The notes under the pieces: model-generated
What the model was told of the DNA's origin: nothing
Databases searched by the model: none
What the model saw: the letters and a program-made list of their open reading frames with translations, nothing else
Origin: UBA7236 sp031372705
Lineage (GTDB): Bacteria; Bacteroidota; Bacteroidia; Chitinophagales; BACL12
DNA: 8,696 bases
Assembly (NCBI GenBank): GCA_031372705.1
Contig: JANMLV010000128.1
Coordinates: forward strand, 1 to 8,696
Direction: 5' to 3'
In this document: in pieces, positions 1 through 6,952 of the stretch
How positions within the stretch are numbered: the first letter of the stretch is position 1
How the letters are laid out: every line of letters starts with the position of its first letter
Program-made: the position numbers and the translations under genes

Positions 1-82
1 ATTTAAAAATTCTTGCAATATTTCCTTGTTTTTACCATTTGTTATACCTAATATTATCTTTTCTTAACTAAAAAAAGATCCA

Positions 83-2104
83 ATGAAAAAAGTATTACTA
101 CTATCAATATTGCTGATTGGTGCTTCTGCAATATTTGCACAAACCATTATAGGTAACACGTCTTACGATGTTCAAACCAACAATGGCGCTAAACACCGTA
201 TTAAAGTATCTGATGATGGAAAAATTTCAGCCACCTGGACAGGTTCAACTGACTATGCTGTGGGAACAACAAATCAGGACCGAGGCATGTTTTTCAATCA
301 TTATAATGGTGGTGCATGGGGAGCTTTACCTGCTGCTCGCGTAGAATCAACCAAAACAGGATTTGGTGATTTGATAACGGTAGATGATCATGAAGTGTTA
401 TTAGCCCACGATGGTGCCGCTATTGCTATTCAATTGTATGCAAATACTACCATAGGTGGTACAACTTGGTCTGAATTAGCTGGTTCTGATGATGTTACCG
501 GTTTTTGGCCAACAGCAATTTGTCCCGAGGGAACTAATGATATCTATTTATTAAACGCAAATGCAAATCCGCCTACAGAACTTCGATTTTCAAGGTCTGA
601 CGATGGTGGAGCAACTTGGTCTGTTTTAAATACTACCGTTCCATTTTTAACTGCCGCGGAAGGAATTCCCGGTTTGTCGGCCGGACTAATTGCAGCAGCA
701 GAAACCTATCAACTTGCAGTTTATGGAACTGATGTTTACATTTTATACGGTGTTCCGAATTCTGACTTAGTTTTATTGCATTCTCCTTCAAATGGTGCAG
801 TTGGAACATGGACAAATACCGTATTGCACAATTTCCCTATCGATAACTATACAGGGACTACTATTTCTGATGTTGATGGAGATTTAGAATATGATGTTAT
901 TGAAACTACAGATGCCAATCACAACATGTTTATTGATGCAGCCGGCATAGTGCATGTTTATACCGGATATGTTAAAATATACAATCCCGGTTTAGGTGCT
1001 TTTTGGTCTTACGAATATACTGATGCGATGGGCTTATGGCAATGGCATTCAGGCATGGCTGAAGCTGAAATGATTGACCTTACTTTAGATTGGGATAATA
1101 CCGATGGATTAAATGACCCGATTGCAGGTATTGGTGCTTTTCGCTCACACTATCGCTATCCGGGTATTGTTTCTACACCGGGAGGTGCAGTAGATCCTGC
1201 AACCGGAAGAATTTATTTAGCCTACACAATGGCAATTGAATACACCGATTTATTTGGTGACCCATTAAACCTTTCTGCACAATCGTTCAGAGATATTTTT
1301 GGTATTTATAGCGACGATATGGGTACAACATGGTCAACACCGGTTAACCTTACCAACACTGCGGAAACAGGGAAAGAAAACTTCTATGTTTCTGTTTATC
1401 CTGAATTTACAGGCGGTAAAGTGCATATGGTTTGGCAAGAAGATGTTTATCCGGGAACTACCATTACCGACTTAGATCCTATCGGTGTTAATCATATTAT
1501 GTATAACGGATATTCCGCTGCCGATTTTGGTGATTCACCACCGGTATGTAATTCAGTAACAGGTCCGGGAGGATTATTTGCTGATGGCATTACTTCTGAT
1601 GCAGCTGTATTACATTGGGATAACGTTGATTTAGCCGACCAATATATTGTTGCATTTTGGAATGCTGCAGATATTGCAACTGTTGGAAAAAGACGCCCGA
1701 ACGTGAATATGTATGCAATTCCTGCAGGTAAATTAGAACCTGAAACTACTTATGGTTTCCGCGTTAAAACAGTTTGCTACGATGAAGGAACAATTTCACC
1801 TTATTCTGCAACGGCATATTTTACTACATTGCCATTAAGAGAAGGCGAATCTCGTCAATCTGTTAGTCTTTTCCCTAACCCGAACAACGGTAATTTTAAC
1901 TTGGAATTAAATGGTTTTGAAAATAATGAGGTTACTACTTTAATTATGAATGCAGTAGGCCAAATTATTTATCAGAATGTAAGTACGCCAAGCGGATATA
2001 ATTTGACATTGCCTGTTTATTTAGATAATGCTCCTGCAGGTTTATACCACGTTATGGTATCAGCCAACGGAAACGTTACTACTAAGACAGTTGTTATAAA
2101 TTAA
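83..2104 (+). CDS. Secreted Asp-box (BNR-like) protein with FnIII-like domain and T9SS sorting domain
   Basis: Probably exported across the inner membrane by Sec and across the outer membrane by the type IX system, ending on the surface or outside the cell. Residues 1-19 are a signal peptide (MKK, hydrophobic core, cleavage near AIFA-Q). Two Asp-boxes of form SxDxGxTW lie at residues 172-179 and 410-417, suggesting a beta-propeller. A DxDGDxxxD loop at 263-271 resembles a calcium site. Residues ~487-582 look like a fibronectin type III domain (Y-x-F-R-V-K-T strand near 557-563). Residues ~593-673 are a type A T9SS sorting domain (FPNP at 597-600, APAGLY near 650-655, ending KTVVIN). The start is the only ATG before the signal peptide; the leader is A-rich without a Shine-Dalgarno. 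The downstream gene is a paralog sharing the first ~470 residues. I do not see the sialidase FRIP motif or a convincing arginine triad, so no enzyme activity is claimed. Export and sorting are well supported; the biological role is unknown. Confidence 0.9.
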   Translation: MKKVLLLSILLIGASAIFAQTIIGNTSYDVQTNNGAKHRIKVSDDGKISATWTGSTDYAVGTTNQDRGMFFNHYNGGAWGALPAARVESTKTGFGDLITVDDHEVLLAHDGAAIAIQLYANTTIGGTTWSELAGSDDVTGFWPTAICPEGTNDIYLLNANANPPTELRFSRSDDGGATWSVLNTTVPFLTAAEGIPGLSAGLIAAAETYQLAVYGTDVYILYGVPNSDLVLLHSPSNGAVGTWTNTVLHNFPIDNYTGTTISDVDGDLEYDVIETTDANHNMFIDAAGIVHVYTGYVKIYNPGLGAFWSYEYTDAMGLWQWHSGMAEAEMIDLTLDWDNTDGLNDPIAGIGAFRSHYRYPGIVSTPGGAVDPATGRIYLAYTMAIEYTDLFGDPLNLSAQSFRDIFGIYSDDMGTTWSTPVNLTNTAETGKENFYVSVYPEFTGGKVHMVWQEDVYPGTTITDLDPIGVNHIMYNGYSAADFGDSPPVCNSVTGPGGLFADGITSDAAVLHWDNVDLADQYIVAFWNAADIATVGKRRPNVNMYAIPAGKLEPETTYGFRVKTVCYDEGTISPYSATAYFTTLPLREGESRQSVSLFPNPNNGNFNLELNGFENNEVTTLIMNAVGQIIYQNVSTPSGYNLTLPVYLDNAPAGLYHVMVSANGNVTTKTVVIN

Positions 2105-2122
2105 TTTTTGCAAATCTTGCTC

Positions 2123-2162
2123 AAAACCTCCAATTGATTTTTCGATTGGAGGTTTTGTTTTT
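2123..2162 (+). terminator. Intrinsic terminator after the first secreted-protein gene
   Basis: A 12-bp perfect stem (2123-2134 with 2145-2156, core CCTCCAAT/ATTGGAGG) can extend by a T-G and a G-C pair to a 6-nt loop. It is followed by a T-rich tail (GTTTTT). It starts 19 bp after the stop codon and separates the two paralogous genes, implying that they are transcribed separately. Confidence 0.85.
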
Positions 2163-2237
2163 GGTGAAATTTTTATTCTTAATATAAATACCTAAATTTA
2201 CTTTCAGTTCTTACAATTTAACCGAAAATCACATCAA

Positions 2238-4613
2238 ATGAAAAAACTACTACTCTTCAGTTCATTATTGTTTTTAATTGTTGCCATGCAGGCGCAAACA
2301 GCCGTTGGAACTACCACCTACGATGTTCAAACTAATAACAGTGCAAAGCATCGCTTGCGTGTGTATGACGATGGCAAGGTATCAGGCTTGTGGACAGGCT
2401 CAACAGATGTGAGCGGAACATTTCCTGACCGTGGAGCATTTTATAATCATTACGATGGCGTTTCTTGGGGTGCTGCTCCTGCAGCCAGAGCCGAATCGGT
2501 GCGCACCGGCTTTTGTGAATTATTGTTTGTGGAAGACCATGAAGTTATAGTTTCACATGACGCCGCTGCTAATAAAATCCAGCTCTTTAAGAATGGTGGA
2601 GTAGGAGATAATACATGGACAGAAACGGCAGGCTCTGATGATATAAGAGGTATTTGGGCAGTTTCCTATTGTCCGGAAGGAACTGATGATATTTACGTTG
2701 TAAATGCAGATACACAATTTATTACTTCACTCAACTTTTCACGTTCCGATGACGGTGGTGAAACTTGGGCTATTTTAAATTATACCGTTCCATTTTTAAC
2801 TGCGGCGGAAGGAATTCCTGCAATTACCAGCGGCGCTGAAAATTATCAAATTGCTGCTTATGAAAATCACGTGTATATTTTATTCGGGATAATTAATTCT
2901 GATTTAGTGTTAATTCATTCAGATGATTATGGTGCAGATGGTTCTTGGGAATCGATGCCAATTGTTGATTTTCCATTCGATAATTATACAGGAACTGTGC
3001 AAACAGATATTGATGGAGATGGAATTACCGATACCGTAAACACTACAGACGGTTCGCATAATATGATTTTAGAAGATGATGGAACAGTGCATGTTTTTTC
3101 ACCATTGTATAGAATTTATAGCGAATTAGGCGCATTTTTTTGGACAGTTAATTGGGAAACAATGGGTTTATGGCATTGGAAATCCGGCATGGCAGCTGCA
3201 GAAATAATTGATGTGGAAATGGATTGGATTAATGCCGATTGCTTAGATGATCCTTATGCAGGAATTGGCGCAAGCACATTTAATTACAGAAGTGCCGCAA
3301 ACGTTACAAACCCGGGTGCATCTTACGATCCGGCAACAGGCAGATTATTTGTTTTGTACGCAATGAAGATTGAATATACCGATACTTTTGATGACCCAAC
3401 AAATTTTTCAGCACAATCATTTCATGATATTTTCGGCATGTATTCCGAAGATGGTGGAACCAGTTGGACACCACCGGTTAATTTAACTAACACCGCTGAA
3501 GCCGGAGAAGAAAATTTTTATTTATTTGTTAACGATAGAGTAGTAGGTGCAAAAGTACATGGCATTTGGCAACAAGATAATGAGCCCGGACATTTTAATG
3601 AAGGCGATCCTATTTCAACTAATAATATGTTATATAATGCTTGGGATGTTGAAAGTTTTAATCCGACATTGCCAACTGCAAACTTTACATCTGCAGTTGA
3701 TATTGGTGAAGTAACATTTACTAATTTATCTACAAATGCTACAGGTTGTTATTTCTGGGATTTTGGTGATGGCGCAACAAGCAACGAAGAAAATCCTGTG
3801 CATACTTATACTATTGCAGATACTTACAGTGTTTGCTTAACAGCAGAAAATCCTTATGGCACAGATGTACAATGTAATAACGTAACGGTTATTTTACCAC
3901 CCGATGCAGCATTTATTTATAGTGGTGATCCTTTTGTAACGTTCACCGATTTAACATTAAATGACCCTACATCATGGAGCTGGGCATTTGGCGATGGCGG
4001 AACAAGCACATTGCAAAATCCAACGCATACATTCACAACAGAGGCAACTTTCACCGTTTGCTTAACTGCAACAAATGCCTTGGGATTTGAAGTATATTGT
4101 CTACCTGTTACTATCGCAAACACAGCTGCTTTAGTGCCTGCTGCTAATTTCAGTGTCGACTTTACCGCACTTACCGGAGTATTCACCGATTTATCAACTA
4201 ACGACCCAACATCATGGAGTTGGAATTTTGGTGATGCATCAACATCAACCGATCAAAATCCTTCACATACTTATGCTGTTGCCGGAAGCTACAACGTGTG
4301 CTTAACAGCAACAAATGATTTTGGCAGCAACGAATTTTGCAAAGTAATAAATACCAATAGTGCAGATAATATTGCATTTGTAAATTTAGAAATGTATCCT
4401 AACCCTGCATCATCAACAGTAACAATAATAACTGATGTTTTAAATGCAAAGCATGTAGTTGTTTATGATATAACAGGCAGAAAAACTACTCTTGATTTAA
4501 TACAATCCGGTCAAACAATTTCCATCGATGTGAAACAATTACCAACCGGTAATTATCTCATTCAAATTGAAGATGATAATATAATTGGAACAGGTTTATT
4601 ACAAAAACAATAA
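2238..4613 (+). CDS. Secreted Asp-box (BNR-like) protein with three PKD domains and T9SS sorting domain
   Basis: Paralog of the gene just upstream; 26 of 40 residues match over residues 21-60. A signal peptide spans residues 1-18 (cleavage near AMQA-Q). Asp-boxes lie at 170-177 and 403-410, and a calcium-site-like DxDGDGxxD at 257-265. The N-terminal ~470 residues therefore probably fold as in the paralog. Instead of a FnIII-like domain there are three PKD domains: ~479-553 (WDFGDG at 507-512), ~556-627 (WAFGDG at 582-587) and ~635-705 (WNFGDA at 662-667), each with the H-T-Y/F and V-C-L-T-A signatures. PKD modules usually act as spacers or mediate binding in secreted enzymes and adhesins. 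Residues ~712-791 are a T9SS type A sorting domain (MYPNP at 719-723, LPTGNYLI near 768-775). The third PKD has Ala where the others have Gly in FGDG. Catalytic residues are not evident. Surface localisation is inferred; function is unknown. Confidence 0.9.
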   Translation: MKKLLLFSSLLFLIVAMQAQTAVGTTTYDVQTNNSAKHRLRVYDDGKVSGLWTGSTDVSGTFPDRGAFYNHYDGVSWGAAPAARAESVRTGFCELLFVEDHEVIVSHDAAANKIQLFKNGGVGDNTWTETAGSDDIRGIWAVSYCPEGTDDIYVVNADTQFITSLNFSRSDDGGETWAILNYTVPFLTAAEGIPAITSGAENYQIAAYENHVYILFGIINSDLVLIHSDDYGADGSWESMPIVDFPFDNYTGTVQTDIDGDGITDTVNTTDGSHNMILEDDGTVHVFSPLYRIYSELGAFFWTVNWETMGLWHWKSGMAAAEIIDVEMDWINADCLDDPYAGIGASTFNYRSAANVTNPGASYDPATGRLFVLYAMKIEYTDTFDDPTNFSAQSFHDIFGMYSEDGGTSWTPPVNLTNTAEAGEENFYLFVNDRVVGAKVHGIWQQDNEPGHFNEGDPISTNNMLYNAWDVESFNPTLPTANFTSAVDIGEVTFTNLSTNATGCYFWDFGDGATSNEENPVHTYTIADTYSVCLTAENPYGTDVQCNNVTVILPPDAAFIYSGDPFVTFTDLTLNDPTSWSWAFGDGGTSTLQNPTHTFTTEATFTVCLTATNALGFEVYCLPVTIANTAALVPAANFSVDFTALTGVFTDLSTNDPTSWSWNFGDASTSTDQNPSHTYAVAGSYNVCLTATNDFGSNEFCKVINTNSADNIAFVNLEMYPNPASSTVTIITDVLNAKHVVVYDITGRKTTLDLIQSGQTISIDVKQLPTGNYLIQIEDDNIIGTGLLQKQ
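3672..4352 (+). repeat. Three tandem PKD-domain coding repeats inside the second secreted gene
   Basis: The PKD-coding segments run approximately 3672-3896, 3903-4118 and 4140-4352. The second and third are closest to each other: both encode NDPTSWSW followed by W-x-FGD, and their DNA is nearly identical there (around 3961-3982 and 4201-4222). This suggests that the third or second copy arose by a later internal duplication. Confidence 0.75.
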
Positions 4614-4632
4614 TTTAATTTTCACCAAAACA

Positions 4633-4670
4633 ACAAAAAAAGCTTTCGATTCATTGAAAGCTTTTTTTGT
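4633..4670 (+). terminator. Intrinsic terminator after the second secreted-protein gene
   Basis: A perfect 15-bp inverted repeat (4633-4647 with 4656-4670) has an 8-nt loop. The stem core is AGCTTTC/GAAAGCT, flanked by an A-run on the 5' side and a matching seven-T run on the 3' side. The A/T symmetry means it could also terminate transcripts arriving from the opposite strand, which fits the convergent arrangement with the minus-strand FISUMP gene. Confidence 0.85.
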
Positions 4671-4679
4671 TACCACTCA

Positions 4680-4730
4680 GCTCTGCCGAATCTCCCGATT
4701 CGGCTGCGGCTCCTTGCGGACTCCGTCCGC
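4680..4730. repeat. 51-bp GC-rich double-hairpin repeat, copy 1
   Basis: This copy matches positions 6447-6497 at 50 of 51 bases, in the same orientation. It contains two adjacent hairpins: 4685-4692 with 4697-4704 (8 bp, TCCC loop) and 4716-4721 with 4725-4730 (6 bp, TCC loop). It has 35 G/C of 51, well above its AT-rich surroundings. It starts 10 bp after the terminator of the upstream gene. Its size, palindromic structure and 3'-intergenic location resemble REP-type elements, which is an inference by analogy. Confidence 0.85.
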
Positions 4731-4831
4731 TAACGAAATTTTATTAATTGCACTAATTCAAATTGTTGATGCACGAATTTAATCTGGTAAATTGCTTTAA
4801 GTCGCATTTTTGGCTCCGAATGGGAATTTGT

Positions 4832-4857
4832 GTTCTTTTGTCTTGATACAAAAGAAC
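4832..4857. repeat. Perfect 10-bp-stem hairpin in the repeat island
   Basis: GTTCTTTTGT at 4832-4841 pairs with ACAAAAGAAC at 4848-4857 around a 6-nt loop. No T-tract follows directly on the plus strand; on the minus strand the hairpin is followed by mixed sequence, so it is not a clear terminator. It sits 17 bp outside the left arm of the larger inverted repeat at 4874-5087 and may be part of the same element. Confidence 0.65.
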
Positions 4858-4873
4858 CAAAAAATCAAGGCTG

Positions 4874-5087
4874 CATTGCATTGCGCAAGTGCAGCTAACG
4901 ACACACGCGTGGCGCGGACGAGGCGCCAGCAGTGTTTTTAGTGATAGTGGCATTTTGATAACGGAGCGAGTTTTATTTAATCGCGTTTATTAATTGTTAG
5001 CGCTGCGCCCGCTTGGCGAGTCGAAGCATTGGCACTTTTTTGCTATCGCAGCTATAGTGTCGTAAGCTGCACTAGCGCAATGCAATG
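4874..5087. repeat. 31-bp inverted repeat pair bounding a ~214-bp element
   Basis: The arm at 4874-4904 matches the reverse complement of 5057-5087 at 29 of 31 positions (core CATTGCATTGCGC). The homology weakens into GGC-type sequence just outside both arms (around 4869 and 5091). The 152-bp interior has a small GC hairpin (4911-4915 with 4923-4927) and no reading frame of note. The shape is that of a small non-autonomous palindromic or MITE-like unit. No target-site duplication could be identified by eye. Confidence 0.75.
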
Positions 5088-5091
5088 AGGC
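5022..5091 (+). repeat. 70-bp direct repeat, copy A
   Basis: The copy has the same length as 5255-5324 and differs from it at seven positions, all in the first 34 bases; the last 36 bases are identical. Its 3' half is also the right arm of the inverted pair at 4874-5087. Confidence 0.85.
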
Positions 5092-5149
5092 CAAGGACAA
5101 GGTTTGACAATTCTGCAATGTAATTTCAATTTTGAAAAATGACAATGGA

Positions 5150-5236
5150 TTTCAATTTATTGTTCTAATTATCATGAATTAAACGAATCTCAAATTTTGT
5201 TCAATTTTGTTCATTTTTGTTCAATTGGCTGTTTAA
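5150..5236 (+). repeat. Dispersed copy of the 10-bp-periodic TTGTTCAATT repeat family
   Basis: Four 10-bp steps of form TTTTGTTCAA occur in phase at about 5191-5230 and end in CAATTGGCTGTTTAAA. The order and spacing match the units at 7692-7787 and 7818-7913, and weaker similarity extends upstream to about 5150. This copy has diverged (GTTC for GCTC, and A/T changes upstream). Confidence 0.65.
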
Positions 5237-5254
5237 ATAAATACAAACTTAAAC

Positions 5255-5324
5255 CGAAGCATTGATACTACTTTGCTATCGTAGCTTAAGTGTCGTAAGC
5301 TGCACTAGCGCAATGCAATGAGGC
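5255..5324 (+). repeat. 70-bp direct repeat, copy B
   Basis: Second copy of the 5022-5091 repeat, 63 of 70 bases identical, starting CGAAGCATTG and ending GCAATGAGGC. It stands alone here without the inverted partner that copy A has, and follows directly after the TTGTTCAATT-family copy. Confidence 0.85.
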
Positions 5325-5395
5325 TGAGTGAACGATAACGATATACTACAATTATAATTCACACCTACGAAGTCCAATTTAAATTTACCCGATAC

Positions 5396-5539
5396 GCCGT
5401 GGTTGGTGTTTCTCACCGACCACTAATACGAAGCACATATTACCACTCTTGGAATAGATTAGTGAATTAATTGTTTGCACTGCATCAAATTATCTGCAAG
5501 CAAATACAATGGTGGTCGGTGAGAAACACCAACCACGGC
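5396..5539. repeat. Perfect 28-bp inverted repeat pair, 88-bp spacer
   Basis: Positions 5396-5423 are exactly the reverse complement of 5512-5539. A further 6-bp pairing (ATACGC 5392-5397 / GCGTAT 5542-5547) overlaps the outer end with a small offset. Each arm is itself nearly palindromic: GTGGTTGGTG and CACCGACCAC around TTTCT give a 10-bp stem with one wobble. The unit can thus fold either as two local hairpins or as one long stem with an 88-nt loop. No protein is encoded. Confidence 0.9.
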
Positions 5540-5678
5540 TAGCGTATGTTAATTTAGTGAATTATTTATTTACTTCGAATTTGATAATTGCCACAATTCA
5601 CAATGGTGAAATGTTGCAGTTCATAAGCATTCAATTTGCCCGTAACTAGATCAATTTGCGTGATCAAGTTAAATGTTA

Positions 5679-6341
5679 TTAGTCTTTAACGCAACGCACT
5701 GACTGTCCAAATTTCTTGTATATGAATGAAGTATAAATTGGATGATCGTGATCATAGTTATCCAATGCCTGTTCCCAAGCTTCTGAGGAATTATACTCAT
5801 CTGCAGTCCAAAAAGATGCTTCAAGTCCTTTACCTCGAAAATAACCACCTAGACTATTAAGATATCCCCCAGGTAATGCAGTAAATCCACTTTCATTAGT
5901 TCCATTTTTACTTCCAGTAAAGGATTCCCACCCTGATGTTGCTCTCAATTTTGCTGAGGCTATAGCCCCTCCACCTAAATATGCAATAAGCGTTTCCCAT
6001 TCTTTTTTAGTTGAAACATGCCATCCTTCAGGCGCTAAACCTCTTGGATCATTCACAGCATATCAATTATATAATTTTCCATAAATTGGTCCATTTGCAG
6101 GATCGTCATTATAATAAATCCAGGTTGGCACTTCATTCTGTCCAAGGATTTCAAATTCAGCAGCAGTTTCTGCTTCTCTTATGGTATCACCGTTTCGAAA
6201 TACACTCACATCAAGGTTCGTTGTAGTCCAAACCTGCTTGCCAATAGTAATAGATGATATTGCCGGTTCACCCCCACCGCAGGCGTTAAATACCATTGCA
6301 GTTGAAATTATTAGAATTCCTAAAATTAAATTTCTATTCAT
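5679..6341 (-). pseudogene. FISUMP-domain lipoprotein interrupted by an in-frame TGA
   Basis: Read through, this is one 220-codon frame. Residues 1-21 are a lipoprotein signal (hydrophobic segment, then FNAC with Cys21), followed by GGGE, so the product would be lipid-anchored in the envelope. The rest is a FISUMP domain (TIGR02145-type): GKQVWTTTNLDV at ~34-45, FRNGD near 48-52, YGKLYN at 87-92, then NDPRGLAPEGWHV at 97-109, FWTADEY near 176-182 and the terminal SVRCVKD. Codon 93 is TGA at 6063-6065, exactly where the family typically has Trp in YGKLYNWYAVNDPRG. No frame shift occurs. It is most simply a recent nonsense mutation or a base error in the read. The downstream half could only start from the GTG that encodes the Val of YAV, which is an unlikely real start. 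The start ATG at 6341 has an A-rich leader without a Shine-Dalgarno. The molecular function of FISUMP domains is not established. Confidence 0.8.
6063..6065 (-). other. In-frame TGA replacing a conserved Trp codon
   Basis: On the minus strand the frame reads AAT TGA TAT GCT GTG AAT, giving N-stop-Y-A-V-N. Typical FISUMP proteins read N-W-Y-A-V-N here. A single G-to-A change from TGG accounts for it. Confidence 0.85.
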
Positions 6342-6446
6342 TTTCTTAAATTTTTATGGGTTTTAAAACTCCTTTACAGATTTTGGGTTTAAATGCTGTC
6401 GTTTAGAAAGTAAATATAATATTTTTTTCAATTAATGCCCGGCCCG

Positions 6447-6497
6447 GCTCTGCCGAATCTCCCGATTCGGCTGCGGCTCCTTACGGACTCCGTCCGC
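6447..6497. repeat. 51-bp GC-rich double-hairpin repeat, copy 2
   Basis: It is identical to 4680-4730 except for one G-to-A change at 6483, which removes the outermost pair of the second hairpin. It lies 33 bp beyond the 3' end of the minus-strand membrane-protein gene and upstream of the FISUMP gene. It is preceded on the plus strand by the GC-rich stretch GCCCGGCCCGG. Confidence 0.85.
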
Positions 6498-6529
6498 CTT
6501 CCAGCTTCCAACCGAAGCCTCAATCGCAC

Positions 6530-6916
6530 CTAAATACTCTTAATCAAACTAGCCCTCCACTCCATACTACTCAACCACAACACTACCATTATCTCAACAA
6601 TAAAATAACCCCAATCCCAAATAGTAATTACATTGTTAAAATAAATTACCAATCTAATTGTGACACAGCAATAAACCGTATTTACAAGTGCTAACACCTT
6701 TAAATAATAGCGCTTATTTTTAATTAAATAGTAACTTAAAAATGAATGCAAAGCCAAAACACAAGCAGCAATGGAAAGTGCTTGCAAAACATGTTTCGGC
6801 ATGGTGAAAATGCTTTCGAATTTTACCAAAACTACACCTAATAAACATGCAGAAACCAACGCTCCGGCAGCATCAATCTGATAAATATATTTTGGTGGTA
6901 ATTTAATTGTCGACAT
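6530..6916 (-). CDS. Small four-helix integral membrane protein, unknown function
   Basis: The 128-residue product has no signal peptide and about four membrane segments, at roughly residues 14-33, 43-64, 71-92 and 100-118, separated by short charged loops (KFES, KNKRYY, EWRAS). The N-terminal motif LPPKYIYQIDAAGAL followed by LLGVVLVKFE and an MPK turn resembles small uncharacterised Bacteroidota membrane proteins; this is from memory and not searched. It starts at ATG 6914-6916 with an AT-rich leader and lies 36 bp downstream of the SRPBCC gene on the same strand, so the two are probably cotranscribed. The stop is TAG. No catalytic or transport motif is visible, and I give no function. Confidence 0.75.
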   Translation of the reverse strand: MSTIKLPPKYIYQIDAAGALVSACLLGVVLVKFESIFTMPKHVLQALSIAACVLALHSFLSYYLIKNKRYYLKVLALVNTVYCCVTIRLVIYFNNVITIWDWGYFIVEIMVVLWLSSMEWRASLIKSI

Positions 6917-6952
6917 AATTAAATTCGATTTTAATATCGTACTTACAACAAA

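Larger units (their letters stand above)
4614..5678. other. Gene-free, repeat-packed convergent intergenic interval
   Basis: This 1065-bp stretch lies between the 3' ends of a plus-strand and a minus-strand gene. I find no credible coding sequence, tRNA or rRNA in it. It holds, in order: the terminator of the upstream gene, a GC-rich double-hairpin element, a hairpin and an inverted pair from one repeat family, a 10-bp-periodic repeat, a second copy of a 70-bp repeat, and a perfect 28-bp inverted pair. The last ~140 bp before the FISUMP gene (5540-5678) are AT-rich with no clear feature beyond a weak imperfect hairpin. Confidence 0.8.

Noticed and set aside
3917..4186. 89-codon minus-strand open frame
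   Set aside because: It is antisense to the PKD-coding repeats; an artefact of their codon pattern.
4585..4782. 65-codon plus-strand open frame overlapping the end of the second secreted gene
   Set aside because: It runs through the terminator and the double-hairpin element in another frame, with no protein-like pattern.
4753..4953. 66-codon minus-strand open frame in the repeat island
   Set aside because: It covers the 4832-4857 hairpin and the left inverted arm; no protein family pattern is visible, so it is a repeat-derived frame.
5645..5669. Possible terminator for the FISUMP gene
   Set aside because: There is an imperfect 9-bp stem with one mismatch and a 7-nt loop, but no T-tract follows on the minus strand.
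5679..6056. Separate downstream gene starting at GTG 6054-6056
   Set aside because: That GTG is the Val of the conserved YAVNDPRG stretch and is in frame with the upstream half; it would leave half a domain without a signal peptide. One interrupted gene explains it better.
6405..6431. Possible Bacteroidota promoter upstream of the FISUMP gene (TTG, 16 bp, TACTTTCT on the minus strand)
   Set aside because: Only a partial match to TTG / TAnnTTTG, at a level expected by chance in AT-rich DNA. Similar weak matches exist at 13-41 (before the first secreted gene) and 7533-7562 (before the SRPBCC gene).
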